Below are positions 1 to 7,377 of a stretch of DNA of 35,951 nucleotides, one piece after another. The stretch is taken from contig JAAWBD010000065.1 in assembly GCA_022792495.1 (NCBI GenBank), positions 1-35,951 of the forward strand, read 5' to 3'. Made by a program: the position numbers and the translations under genes. This DNA comes from Oscillospiraceae bacterium. GTDB taxonomy: Bacteria; Bacillota; Clostridia; Oscillospirales; Oscillospiraceae. Position 1 is the first letter of the stretch, and the number at the start of each line of letters is the position of its first letter. The notes below the pieces were generated by a model that was given only the letters and a program-made list of their open reading frames with translations, was not told the origin of the DNA and did no database searches.

Positions 1-1
1 G

Positions 2-85
2 ATCAAAGGTATGGGGCATGGGCAATATTTACATGAGCACAGTGATGAATATGCAAGGAAGCTGATTGAGTATCTGCAAAACTGA
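2..85 (+). CDS. C-terminal end of a gene cut by the window edge (alpha/beta-hydrolase-like)
   Basis: Only the last 27 codons are present, ending in TGA at 83-85. The tail reads GMGHGQYLHEHSDEYARKLI and then a short helix. A Gly-x-Gly-His motif followed by an amphipathic helix is how many alpha/beta hydrolases end, where the His is the catalytic base. That family call is an inference from very few residues. The frame is open from the first base of the window, so the start lies outside. A hairpin follows at 93-119. Confidence 0.45.
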   Translation: MKGMGHGQYLHEHSDEYARKLIEYLQN

Positions 86-92
86 TGTATGG

Positions 93-119
93 GGCGGTTA
101 TCTGTGACGAATAACCGCC
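93..119 (+). other. Hairpin upstream of nnr
   Basis: A perfect 9-bp inverted repeat (GGCGGTTAT / ATAACCGCC) with a 9-base loop lies just after the upstream stop codon and 3 bases before the nnr Shine-Dalgarno. No T-tract follows, so it is a poor intrinsic terminator. It may be an mRNA processing or stability element between the two genes. Confidence 0.45.
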
Positions 120-136
120 TGTAAGGAGGGGATCCC

Positions 137-1726
137 ATGTACCTTGCCACCGCCGCCCAGATGAAGGAGATTGACCGGATCGCCATTGAGGAGAGGGGGA
201 TACCCTCCCTGGAGCTGATGGAGAACGCCGCCAAAGCCGTGGTGGGGGAGATCCTGGCCCTGCCCATCCCCGGCCCGAAGAGACACAGTCGGGCCATCGC
301 CTATATCACAAGGGATGGGCGGGAGCCCTCCAGGGAGGAGCAGGCCGCTTTTTGGGCCTCCCGGCAGCGCTCCGCCCTGGTGTTCTGCGGCCCCGGCAAC
401 AATGGGGGAGATGGCCTTGCCGTGGCCCGGCTGCTGTTGGGGGAGGACTGGCGGGTGAAATGTCTGCTGGTAGGAAACCGGGAAAAGATGACCCCGGACA
501 GCCGGGAGATGGAGCGCCGCCTCATTGAGACTGGGGGAGTATTGGAGGATTTTTGCCCCGAAAACTGGGCGGACTACTGGGGGTTTGACGTGGCGGTGGA
601 CGCCCTTTTCGGTGTAGGGTTGAACTCTGACCTCCGCCCCGACGCTGAGGAGGCGGCACGCGCTATGACCTCGGCCTGGTGGACGGTGGCAGTGGATGTG
701 CCCAGCGGGATCCACGCCGACACGGGGGAGGTATTGGGCAGGGCGGTGAAGGCTGACCTGACCGTCACCTTCACCCTGGCAAAAAGGGGCCTTTTCGTGG
801 GGGAGGGGGCCGTCCACAGCGGGAAAGTGGTGGTGGCTGATATCGACATCCCCCGGGATCTTTACAATGACGAGAAGGATTTTCCCGTGACAACGGTGGA
901 AAAACCCTTTCTCTCTCCCCGGCGGCGGGACGCCCATAAGGGGGACTTTGGTAAAGTGTTTATCCTTGCGGGAAGCAAGGGATACACGGGGGCTCCTTGT
1001 CTGGCTGCCCGGGCTGCCGTCCGGAGCGGGGCGGGCCTTGTGACGGTGGCGGTGACGGGGGATATCTACCCCATCATAGCCGCAAAATGCTGTGATGAGG
1101 CTATGGTCTGGCCGATCCCCGATTCCTGTGAGGAGCTTTTAGGAAAGGCTCAAACCGCCGATATTGTCCTCATAGGCCCCGGTCTGGGACAGAGCAGGGA
1201 GACGGAGAAGCGCGTTCTCTCTCTGTTAAGGAAAATCACTTGCCCTGTTGTTTTGGACGCCGACGGTCTAAATATCATCTCCCGGCATATAGATGTGTTG
1301 GACAAACGCTCCGCCCCCACGATTCTCACTCCCCACGACGGGGAGTTTGCCCGGCTGACGGGCTGTGCGCTGCCCATCCATGACCGGTTGGCCGCCGCCC
1401 GGGAGTTCGTGGAAAGGCACCGCTGTGTCCTGGTTCTGAAGGGCCACCGTACCATCACGGCGGCCTCCGGCGGGAAGGGAAATACCCGGTGCTTTATCAA
1501 CACCACAGGAAACCCCGGCATGGCCCAGGGGGGCAGCGGGGACGCCCTGGCGGGAGTGCTGGCCTCCCTCTGCGCCCAGAGGAAGGCGGATGATATCCTC
1601 TCCGCCGTTTGGCTCCACGGCCGGGCGGGGGATCTGGCGGCGGCGGAGAAGGGGGAGCGGGGCATGACGGTCACCGACCTGATCGAGGCCATCCCCTATG
1701 CTATGAAAGAGTGCGAGGAGGAATAG
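137..1726 (+). CDS. nnr: Bifunctional NAD(P)H-hydrate epimerase / ADP-dependent NAD(P)H-hydrate dehydratase
   Basis: This 529-residue cytosolic repair enzyme epimerises damaged NAD(P)HX and dehydrates it back to NAD(P)H. The N-terminal YjeF_N half carries GPGNNGGDG at 85-93, DALFGVGL at 145-152 and VDVPSGI at 186-192. The C-terminal ribokinase-like half carries HKGDFGKVFILAGS at 267-280, GPGLGQ at 347-352, DADGLN at 374-379, LTPHDGEF at 397-404 and the phosphate-binding GMAQGGSGDALAG at 461-473. Length fits the fused bacterial form. The start follows a strong AAGGAGGGG at 122-130. About 30 extra polar residues sit before the GPGNNGGDG motif compared with typical homologues. The next gene starts 4 bases after the stop, so the two are probably co-transcribed. 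Confidence 0.95.
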   Translation: MYLATAAQMKEIDRIAIEERGIPSLELMENAAKAVVGEILALPIPGPKRHSRAIAYITRDGREPSREEQAAFWASRQRSALVFCGPGNNGGDGLAVARLLLGEDWRVKCLLVGNREKMTPDSREMERRLIETGGVLEDFCPENWADYWGFDVAVDALFGVGLNSDLRPDAEEAARAMTSAWWTVAVDVPSGIHADTGEVLGRAVKADLTVTFTLAKRGLFVGEGAVHSGKVVVADIDIPRDLYNDEKDFPVTTVEKPFLSPRRRDAHKGDFGKVFILAGSKGYTGAPCLAARAAVRSGAGLVTVAVTGDIYPIIAAKCCDEAMVWPIPDSCEELLGKAQTADIVLIGPGLGQSRETEKRVLSLLRKITCPVVLDADGLNIISRHIDVLDKRSAPTILTPHDGEFARLTGCALPIHDRLAAAREFVERHRCVLVLKGHRTITAASGGKGNTRCFINTTGNPGMAQGGSGDALAGVLASLCAQRKADDILSAVWLHGRAGDLAAAEKGERGMTVTDLIEAIPYAMKECEEE

Positions 1727-1730
1727 AGCT

Positions 1731-2336
1731 TTGAAAAAGCGCCTTTGCGCGCCAATGATAGCCCTTGTTTTGCTCCTGACCGCCTGCGGCGGCGGGGGAG
1801 GGAACGAGGCCGAGGAGTCCCTGGCGAGGATCCGGGGCCGGTACATAGAATTGCTGGCCTGCTCCGGCCACGCCGAATTGACCGCCGACTACGGGCAGCG
1901 GGTGTATGACTACGGCATAGACTTTACCTGGCGGCGGGAGGGGGAGACCCTCCTCACCCTCACTGCCCCGGAGAATGTGGCGGGCACCGCCGCCCATATT
2001 GCGGCGGGGGAGACCGCATTGGAGTACGATGGGGTCATGCTGGAGACCGGGCCGTTGAACACTCGGGGCCTGGCCCCGGTGGATGCGGTTCCGGCTCTTC
2101 TCCGCTACGCCCGGGAGGGGTTTGCGGCGGAGTGCGCCCTGGAGGGAGAAGAGGGGGAGGAGAAACGGCTCCATGTCATTTGCCGGGATCCGGAGACCAA
2201 ACCTGGGGAGGGGATCGAGGCTGAGCTCTGGTTCGATCCCGAGTCGGGCGCTCTGCTCCGGGGGGAGGTCAGCGAGGGAGGCTTTACGGTGATACAGTGT
2301 GACATCAGCGGGTTCTCCATGGAGGATCCGGCTTAA
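1731..2336 (+). CDS. LolA-fold-type lipoprotein, candidate GerS/YdcC relative
   Basis: The 201-residue precursor begins at TTG, with GAGGAGG of the nnr 3' end as Shine-Dalgarno. Residues 2-18 form a lipoprotein signal peptide ending LLLTAC with the lipidation Cys at 19, followed by a Gly-rich linker. The rest is rich in beta-strand-forming stretches, with a late LWFDPESGALLRGEV segment typical of LolA/LolB-fold lipoproteins. In Firmicutes such proteins (B. subtilis YdcC, C. difficile GerS) are encoded beside alanine racemase. GerS is needed for cortex hydrolysis during germination. The position between nnr and alr supports that family, but sequence identity was not measured. Function beyond an exported lipoprotein is inference. 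Confidence 0.65.
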   Translation: MKKRLCAPMIALVLLLTACGGGGGNEAEESLARIRGRYIELLACSGHAELTADYGQRVYDYGIDFTWRREGETLLTLTAPENVAGTAAHIAAGETALEYDGVMLETGPLNTRGLAPVDAVPALLRYAREGFAAECALEGEEGEEKRLHVICRDPETKPGEGIEAELWFDPESGALLRGEVSEGGFTVIQCDISGFSMEDPA

Positions 2337-2374
2337 AAAACACGTCCGGCGTTTTCAAACGCCGGACGTGTTTT
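2337..2374. terminator. Bidirectional intrinsic terminator
   Basis: A perfect 14-bp stem (2341-2354 / 2357-2370) is flanked by AAAA on the left and TTTT on the right. It can therefore stop transcription from the lipoprotein gene on the plus strand and from the convergent SUFU gene on the minus strand. Confidence 0.9.
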
Positions 2375-2394
2375 GATATCTCACCCGGAAAGGG

Positions 2395-3165
2395 TCAATT
2401 GTCCAGAACCTCCTTAAAATCGGCGCAGAGGTTGGGTCGCTTGGGATCCAGGATAACGGGGACATCCTTCTCCTGGAAGAGCTTCATCAGTTCGCCCATA
2501 CCGTATTTCAGCTTGTATTCGATCTCCTCCTTGTAGGCGGGGATCAGATGGAGCAACCGGAGACAGCGGCCATCCTCCGTATCCAGCCGGCCCAGACGGC
2601 CGTCCCCTCCGGAAAAGACCACGCCCCCGAAGCCTACGCTGCTGTCCAGCGGGGCGTAGTCCGGCCCGTTGGGCATGGTGTGGCCCCAGCCCAGCCAAGT
2701 GCGGTACTCATGGGGAAACCGGGCCATGAACTTCATCATCTGGATGGGCCAGTAAGCCTCCTCCGGGGGCATCCCCTCCTTGCTAAGGGGCCAGCTTCCG
2801 GGGAGGAAGAGAAAAAGCTCCGCCAGCTCCAGATCCCTGCGATCCTTTTCCGGGATACTCTGGTCGGGGGTCATGGACAGGTCGCTCATGCCGGTGGTAT
2901 AGAGAACAAAAAAGTCCTGCTCCTGGGTGGGCCACATGACATGGATGTCGACGTGAACCAGGTCGCTGACGATCTCATGGAGAACCCTGCTCTCCCGGTT
3001 GGGGAAAAGCTCCTCGAAGCGCTTCTCCACCTCGGGAGCATAGACGCCGGATTCCTTGGGAGTCCGCAGGTCATAATCCTCGGGGGAATCATAGCGGTAG
3101 ATGGGTGAGCCGCCAGGAGTGACAGTATCCTTTTTTCCGCCAAAGAGCTTATCAAGAAATCCCAT
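2395..3165 (-). CDS. Suppressor-of-fused (SUFU) domain protein
   Basis: This is a soluble protein of 256 residues. After a charged N-terminus (MGFLDKLFGGKK), the body matches the bacterial SUFU family. Supporting features are VLHEIVSDLVHVDIHVMWPT near residue 82, a FFVLYTTGMSDLSM segment near 105, LAELFLFLPGSW near 135, and a late LLHLIPAYKEEIEY. Bacterial SUFU proteins are not Hedgehog regulators. Several act as immunity proteins of polymorphic toxins and many are orphans. No toxin gene is visible here. The start has AAAGGAGG seven bases upstream, and a promoter lies at 3195-3223. It runs opposite to its neighbours and splits the lipoprotein-alr pair, so it may be an insertion. Confidence 0.85.
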   Translation of the reverse strand: MGFLDKLFGGKKDTVTPGGSPIYRYDSPEDYDLRTPKESGVYAPEVEKRFEELFPNRESRVLHEIVSDLVHVDIHVMWPTQEQDFFVLYTTGMSDLSMTPDQSIPEKDRRDLELAELFLFLPGSWPLSKEGMPPEEAYWPIQMMKFMARFPHEYRTWLGWGHTMPNGPDYAPLDSSVGFGGVVFSGGDGRLGRLDTEDGRCLRLLHLIPAYKEEIEYKLKYGMGELMKLFQEKDVPVILDPKRPNLCADFKEVLDN

Positions 3166-3194
3166 AGAAAGACCTCCTTTATTGATTCACCTCT

Positions 3195-3223
3195 ATTTTA
3201 CAGGGGGGTGGGAGGGTTGTCAA
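3195..3223 (-). promoter_or_regulatory. Sigma-A-type promoter of the SUFU gene
   Basis: On the minus strand, TTGACA (3218-3223) and TAAAAT (3195-3200) are separated by 17 bases, about 30 bases upstream of the SUFU start. It diverges from the alr promoter. Confidence 0.8.
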
Positions 3224-3235
3224 GGAGGGAATCCC

Positions 3236-3265
3236 TTGACCTTTCCCCCCTTCATGGGTTACAAT
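3236..3265 (+). promoter_or_regulatory. Sigma-A-type promoter of alr
   Basis: TTGACC (3236-3241) and TACAAT (3260-3265) are separated by 18 bases. The -10 box ends 36 bases upstream of the alr ATG, so alr has its own promoter despite its place beside the lipoprotein gene. Confidence 0.8.
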
Positions 3266-3301
3266 AGATACACCCCATTTTGATAAAAAGAAGGGATTTT
3301 T

Positions 3302-4432
3302 ATGGATAAGCTGCGCCGCCGGGCCTGGGCGGAGATCGACCTAAAGGCTCTGGAGCACAACTACCATACACTCCGGGTGATGCTGCCCCAGGGCTGCCGT
3401 CTGCTGGCCCCGGTGAAGGCGGACGCCTACGGCCACGGGGCTATTCCCGTGGCGAGGAAGCTGGAGGCGCTGGGAGCGGATTACCTGGCGGTGGCCTCCC
3501 TGGACGAGGGGATAGAGCTGCGGAGGGCGGAGGTGAAGGCCCCCATCCTGATCCTGGGGCATACCGACCCGGTCTGGGCCGGGGAGCTGCTGGAGCACGA
3601 TCTGACCCAGGGGGTCTTTGACGAGGAGACGGCCCGGGCCCTGTCCCGGGCGGCGGTGAGGGAGGGCAGAACGCTCACTGTCCACATGAAGGCGGATACA
3701 GGGATGTCCCGGCTGGGCCTTCTCTGTGATGAGAGGGGGCTGGAGGCCGCGGCGGAGACCATGGCCAGGATGTACGCCCTTCCGGGCCTTCGATGGGAGG
3801 GGATCTTTACCCACTTTTCCCATGCCGACGGCAGCGAGGAGTATACCATGCTCCAGTTTACCCGGTTTCTGGATCTGCTGACGGTGCTGGAAGGGAAGGG
3901 CATCACTTTCAAAATTCGCCATTGTGCTGCCAGCGCCGCTGTGCTAAACTACCCTTGTACCTATCTGGACATGGTTCGGCCCGGCATCGCCTTCTATGGC
4001 CACTACCCGGATCCCTCCTGCCAGGGGCTGGACGGTTCCGGCCTGACGCCCTTGATGACCCTGAAGGCCCGGGTGGCTTCGGTGAAGTCCCTCCCCGCCG
4101 GCACGGCGGTGAGCTATGGCCGAACCCGTGTTCTGGAGCGGGAGAGCCGGCTGGCGGTGCTGACCATCGGCTACGGCGACGGCTTGCCCCGGGCCTGCTC
4201 GGACAGACTGCGGGTCTGGGTCGGAGGCGGCTATGCCACCGTGGTAGGACGGATCTGTATGGATCTGTGCATGGTGGACGTCACCGACCTGCCCGGGGTG
4301 AAGCCTGGGGACGAGGCGGAGCTCTACGGCCCCCATGTCCCGGTGGAGGATGCGGCGGAGCTGGCGGGAACCATTCAGTACGAGCTGTTGTGTAATGTGA
4401 GCAAGCGGATCCCTCGGATCTACCTGGACTGA
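3302..4432 (+). CDS. alr: Alanine racemase
   Basis: This 376-residue PLP enzyme interconverts L- and D-alanine for peptidoglycan. The PLP lysine is K39 in PVKADAYGHGA of the TIM-barrel domain, and the second catalytic base is Y272 in AVSYGRT. MVRPGIAFYG at 224-233 and VGRICMDLCMVDVTD at 315-329 are family signatures, and the C-terminal beta domain is complete. The start has AAGAAGGG about 6 bases upstream and its own promoter. In related Firmicutes alr sits between a LolA-fold lipoprotein gene and mazEF, and the same order is seen here apart from the reversed SUFU gene and the missing antitoxin. Confidence 0.97.
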   Translation: MDKLRRRAWAEIDLKALEHNYHTLRVMLPQGCRLLAPVKADAYGHGAIPVARKLEALGADYLAVASLDEGIELRRAEVKAPILILGHTDPVWAGELLEHDLTQGVFDEETARALSRAAVREGRTLTVHMKADTGMSRLGLLCDERGLEAAAETMARMYALPGLRWEGIFTHFSHADGSEEYTMLQFTRFLDLLTVLEGKGITFKIRHCAASAAVLNYPCTYLDMVRPGIAFYGHYPDPSCQGLDGSGLTPLMTLKARVASVKSLPAGTAVSYGRTRVLERESRLAVLTIGYGDGLPRACSDRLRVWVGGGYATVVGRICMDLCMVDVTDLPGVKPGDEAELYGPHVPVEDAAELAGTIQYELLCNVSKRIPRIYLD

Positions 4433-4564
4433 CACCATCGGCCCATCTTCGGCGTAAAATGGCCCGGGGAGGTCATCGCCGACGGGCGGGGGCCCAGGGA
4501 AATTTCCGGCAGGAACCGGGAGTGATGGGTATAAATCCCGCCCACCCGTGGGAAAATCATAGTG

Positions 4565-4601
4565 ACCGCTGAAGCCGGGCTCTTGCCCCGGTACCGGCGG
4601 T
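4565..4601 (+). other. Long hairpin in the mazF leader
   Basis: In the 196-base gap between alr and mazF, 4565-4579 pairs with 4586-4601. A 7-bp lower stem, a 2-base internal loop and a 6-bp upper stem are capped by CTCTTG or slightly more. It ends 13 bases before the mazF Shine-Dalgarno and has no T-run, so it is more likely a control or processing site than a terminator. The rest of the gap (4433-4564) is GC-rich, with no ORF that has a ribosome-binding site. Confidence 0.55.
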
Positions 4602-4628
4602 GACTTTGAACCGCGGAGAGTGAGCCTT

Positions 4629-4994
4629 GTGGACAGCAGCGTGAAACGTGGAGATATTTTTTATGCCGATCTGAGCCCGGTGGTGGGCAGCGAGCAGGGG
4701 GGCGTCCGCCCCGTTCTGATCATTCAAAACGACACGGGCAACCGCCACAGCCCTACCGTTATCGCCGCCGCCATCACCTCCCAGACCGGAAAGGCCCGGC
4801 TGCCCACCCACATTGACCTCTCAGCCAACACCTACGGCTTGCCCAAGGATTCCGTGGTGCTGTTGGAGCAGATCCGAACCCTGGATAAGAAGCGGCTGAG
4901 AGAGTATATGGGCCGGCTGGACGAGGAGCAGATGCAAAGGGTGGACGGGGCCATCGCGGTGAGCTTTGGCCTGCGGCCCCGGCAGTTGGTTTGA
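4629..4994 (+). CDS. mazF: MazF/PemK-family endoribonuclease toxin
   Basis: Members of this family cut mRNA at short sequence motifs. The protein (121 residues from this start) shows [20 protein letters not shown] at the N-terminus, then [11 protein letters not shown], an ITSQ segment and [16 protein letters not shown]. All match the Clostridia/Bacillus MazF (NdoA) branch, including the conserved Arg and Thr/Ser catalytic region. Three GTG codons are in frame at 4620, 4629 and 4641. GTG 4629 is preferred because GGAG at 4615-4618 lies 10 bases upstream, whereas it abuts 4620. Related species place a small CopG-type antitoxin gene (ndoAI) between alr and mazF, and none is visible here. Possible partners are an unlinked antitoxin or the structured leader. 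Confidence 0.92.
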   Translation: MDSSVKRGDIFYADLSPVVGSEQGGVRPVLIIQNDTGNRHSPTVIAAAITSQTGKARLPTHIDLSANTYGLPKDSVVLLEQIRTLDKKRLREYMGRLDEEQMQRVDGAIAVSFGLRPRQLV

Positions 4995-5077
4995 CAATGA
5001 GCGGCGCGGGAAGCGGCCCTGGCGAATGACGGGGCCGCCCGGCCGCGAAGGCAAGGCAGATACATAGGAGGAACGAC

Positions 5078-5545
5078 ATGAAGCGGAACAGATGGACGAC
5101 GCGCCTGGCCTGCGGGGCTCTGCTCCTGACCACCCTGATGGGGGTGGCGGTGGCCGCCGGAACCCAGGGGAGCCAGTCTAACCCCCTGGTGACCCTGGAG
5201 TACCTCAATGAGAAGGTTATCCCCGAGATCATGAGGCAGGTGGAGGAAAAATTGACCCAGGGCACCAAGGAGCTGCGGGACAAGCTGGAGGAGAGCGAGA
5301 AGGCCTCCTTCCAGGCGGTGGAGGTGGACAAGGACAAGACGGTCACGCTCACCGCCGGGGCCCAGTTTATCCTCCGCTCCGGGACGGCCTCCTGCGCTGA
5401 CGGGCTCATCGACCTGACCACCGGGGAGGCGGTGTGGGGGGAGCTGTCCCTGAACCACCTTTACATAGCCACGGGGGACAAGGTGGAGGTGACCTTCACC
5501 GAGAAGGGCTCCGCCATGGCGCTGGGGAGCTATACAGTGAAATAG
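5078..5545 (+). CDS. Secreted protein of unknown function
   Basis: This 155-residue precursor has a signal peptide: basic MKRNRWTTR, a hydrophobic core and a likely cut after VAVAA near residue 27. The mature part opens with NPLVTLEYLNEKVIPEIMRQ and a charged, probably coiled helix to about residue 75. A beta-rich C-terminal domain follows, with DKDKTVTLTAGAQFILRSG and a closing TFTEKGSAMALGSYTVK. This architecture is familiar from exported Clostridia proteins of unknown function, but I cannot name it. AGGAGG lies 8 bases before the ATG. The SLH gene follows after a terminator, so the two may be separate transcripts. Confidence 0.8.
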   Translation: MKRNRWTTRLACGALLLTTLMGVAVAAGTQGSQSNPLVTLEYLNEKVIPEIMRQVEEKLTQGTKELRDKLEESEKASFQAVEVDKDKTVTLTAGAQFILRSGTASCADGLIDLTTGEAVWGELSLNHLYIATGDKVEVTFTEKGSAMALGSYTVK

Positions 5546-5548
5546 GGA

Positions 5549-5577
5549 AGAGGGCGGGCGTTTGCCTGCCCTCTTTT
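5549..5577 (+). terminator. Intrinsic terminator after the secreted-protein gene
   Basis: An 11-bp GC-rich stem (5549-5559 / 5564-5574, one G-T pair) with a GTTT loop is followed by TTT, starting 4 bases after the stop codon. Confidence 0.85.
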
Positions 5578-5602
5578 GCGATCCGAGAAAGGAGTGGGAG
5601 CT

Positions 5603-6799
5603 ATGGGAAGGAAGAGAACTGGGATCCGCCGGATGCTGGGGGGCCTGACCGCTCTGGCTCTGACCCTGCCATTGACCGGGGCGGGAGCCTGGGAGGAGAT
5701 GACGGATGTTCCTCCCGCTGTGCTCTGGCTGGGAGACGGTTGGGATACGGCTACCTACCTGGGGGAGGGCGTGGTGGAGGTGGGGAGGATCCATATTCTG
5801 GAGGAGAAGGGCGGGTTGAAATTTACCTCCAGGAGCTACCTTGACCTGAATGGAGAGGAACTCGAATTTCCTCTTGAGAGGTGGGTCGAGCTGTCCACGG
5901 GGGAGGAGGCTTGGCTGTATGGGGGAGAGGGGTTTTGGAATGGATATATGGCGGTTCACGGCACGACCACAGGGAGCGGGAATGAGACCATCTATCACTG
6001 GGGGCTCATAGATTCTCGGGGAAATTTTGTGGTTCCCATAGAATATTCCGCCGAGGAGGAGGTCTGGGCCCGGATGGGCCTATTCCTGCCGGAGTTTCCC
6101 TCCGATCATTTCTCCCCCGAGATCAACAATGATTGCCTGTATGGTTACAGGGAGGAAGACGGAACCCTCCTGGTGGATTATCAGTTTGACGTCGCCATGC
6201 CCTTTACCGGAAGGATGTATACCCAGGTCACCAAGGATGGGCGGGTCGGCCTTCTGAAGGATCCGCGGAGGAAGGAGACTATCAGCTCCTGGGCGGAGGA
6301 GGAAGTCGCCGCCGCCCTGGATGCCGGCATGGTGCCCTCCCGCTGTAAGGGATATTACACCTATGAGATCACCCGCTCCCAGATGACGGCTTTGCTGGTG
6401 GGCTTTGTTGAGCGGGTGCTGGGGGAGGCGCTGTCCCTGCCGGAGGAACATCCCTTCACTGATACCCAAGATGGGTATATTGAAAAGGCCCACGCCGCCG
6501 GGATTGTCCAGGGGGTGGGGGAGGGGCTCTTTTCTCCAGATAAGGTGGTGACCCGGGAACAACTGGCCACCATGCTCTGTCGGGCCATGGCCCTGGTGGA
6601 GCCGGGCTGGGGGGAGAATGTCCCCCTTCCCACGGGCTATACGGATCTTGACCAGGTCTCAGACTGGGCCCGGGAGGGGCTCTCCGCTCTCCTGGCCAGG
6701 GGGATGATGCAGGGAGTCTCTGAGACCCGGATCTCCCCCAAGACCTTCTGTACCACCGAGCAGGCCATCCTTCTGGTTTGGCGGTGGACCCAGGGGTAG
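5603..6799 (+). CDS. Exported S-layer-homology (SLH) domain protein
   Basis: The protein has 398 residues from ATG 5603, chosen because GGAG lies 8 bases upstream; an upstream in-frame TTG has no such site. A signal peptide (basic GRKRTGIRR, then LGGLTALALTLPLTGAGA) is followed by about 190 residues of unknown beta-rich sequence. That part contains a WG-repeat-like stretch (GLIDSRGNFVVPIEY). The last 180 residues hold three SLH repeats: AALDAGMVPSRCKG...ITRSQMTALL, then FTDTQDGYIEKAHAAGIVQG with VTREQLATML, then YTDLDQVSDWAREGLSALLA ending at the C-terminus. SLH repeats normally bind secondary cell-wall polymer, so the protein is probably held on the cell surface. The task of the N-terminal half is unknown. 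Confidence 0.88.
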   Translation: MGRKRTGIRRMLGGLTALALTLPLTGAGAWEEMTDVPPAVLWLGDGWDTATYLGEGVVEVGRIHILEEKGGLKFTSRSYLDLNGEELEFPLERWVELSTGEEAWLYGGEGFWNGYMAVHGTTTGSGNETIYHWGLIDSRGNFVVPIEYSAEEEVWARMGLFLPEFPSDHFSPEINNDCLYGYREEDGTLLVDYQFDVAMPFTGRMYTQVTKDGRVGLLKDPRRKETISSWAEEEVAAALDAGMVPSRCKGYYTYEITRSQMTALLVGFVERVLGEALSLPEEHPFTDTQDGYIEKAHAAGIVQGVGEGLFSPDKVVTREQLATMLCRAMALVEPGWGENVPLPTGYTDLDQVSDWAREGLSALLARGMMQGVSETRISPKTFCTTEQAILLVWRWTQG

Positions 6800-6824
6800 G
6801 GCGATCCCAAAGGCTCCGTGTATA

Positions 6825-6867
6825 AAATCACTCCCGCTGTTCTAAAATACAGGGGGAGTGATTTATT
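6825..6867 (+). terminator. Terminator-like hairpin that also holds the tspO ribosome-binding site
   Basis: 6825-6840 pairs with 6849-6864 (16 pairs, one mismatch) around the loop TCTAAAAT and is followed by ATTT. It lies 25 bases after the SLH stop and looks like an intrinsic terminator. Its 3' arm contains AGGGGGAG (6851-6858), the only Shine-Dalgarno for the tspO TTG at 6868. Confidence 0.7.
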
Positions 6868-7338
6868 TTGAAAATACAATGGAAAGCCCTGCTGCTCTGC
6901 CTGGCGGCTCCTCTTGCCGTGGGCGGTGCGGCCGCCCTCCTTACCAGGGAGGCCATGGAGGAGTTTGCCCTTCTCCGCCAGCCGCCCCTGTCTCCGCCTG
7001 CCTGGGTCTTTCCGGTGGCCTGGGCGGTGCTGTACCTTCTGATGGGCCTGGCCTCCTATCTGGTGTGGACGGCCCGGAGCCGCCGGAATGGAAAGAAATC
7101 GGCCCTCTGGGCCTATACAGCCCAGCTGCTGACAAACTTCCTCTGGCCTCTGCTCTTCTTCCGGGCCCAGTTGTGGCTGGGGGCCTTTTTCTGGCTGATC
7201 CTGCTCTGGGCCATGGTATTGGGGACGCTGCTCCAATTTTACCGGCTGCGGCCCTTGGCGGGAGTGCTGATGCTGCCCTACCTGGGCTGGGTCACCTTTG
7301 CGGGCTATCTGAATTTCGGGATCTATATGCTCAACTGA
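6868..7338 (+). CDS. tspO: TspO/MBR family membrane protein
   Basis: This 156-residue integral membrane protein has five predicted hydrophobic segments. TspO proteins bind porphyrins and act in tetrapyrrole or stress responses. Signatures are the LLRQPPLSPPAWVFPVAWAVLYLLMGLASYLVW stretch (residues 36-68, matching the family's PxWxFxPVWxxLY region), a central WAYTAQLLTNFLWPLLFF and the C-terminal LPYLGWVTFAGYLNFGIYMLN. The start is TTG because no ATG fits, with AGGGGGAG 9 bases upstream. That site sits in the 3' arm of a stable hairpin, so translation may be limited until the hairpin opens. A terminator follows at once. Confidence 0.92.
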   Translation: MKIQWKALLLCLAAPLAVGGAAALLTREAMEEFALLRQPPLSPPAWVFPVAWAVLYLLMGLASYLVWTARSRRNGKKSALWAYTAQLLTNFLWPLLFFRAQLWLGAFFWLILLWAMVLGTLLQFYRLRPLAGVLMLPYLGWVTFAGYLNFGIYMLN

Positions 7339-7340
7339 AG

Positions 7341-7377
7341 AAAAGAAGGGTGGGCTTAGCCCGCCCTTCTTTTTACA
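7341..7377. terminator. Bidirectional terminator between tspO and trhA
   Basis: A 15-bp stem (7341-7355 / 7359-7373, one G-T pair) has A-rich and T-rich flanks on opposite sides. It separates the convergent tspO and hemolysin-III genes, and its right arm touches the trhA stop codon at 7373. Confidence 0.88.

Noticed and set aside
4433-4525. About 30 sense codons in frame after the alr stop
   Set aside because: A run this long is common by chance in GC-rich DNA, and alr is already full length.
4459-4572. Short ATG frame of 37 codons between alr and mazF, considered as an antitoxin
   Set aside because: No ribosome-binding site, very Gly/Arg/Pro-rich and unlike CopG-type antitoxins.
4991-4996. 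TTGACA at the mazF stop codon as a -35 box for the next gene
   Set aside because: No -10-like sequence at 16-18 bases; the region downstream is GC-rich with a small hairpin (5013-5038).
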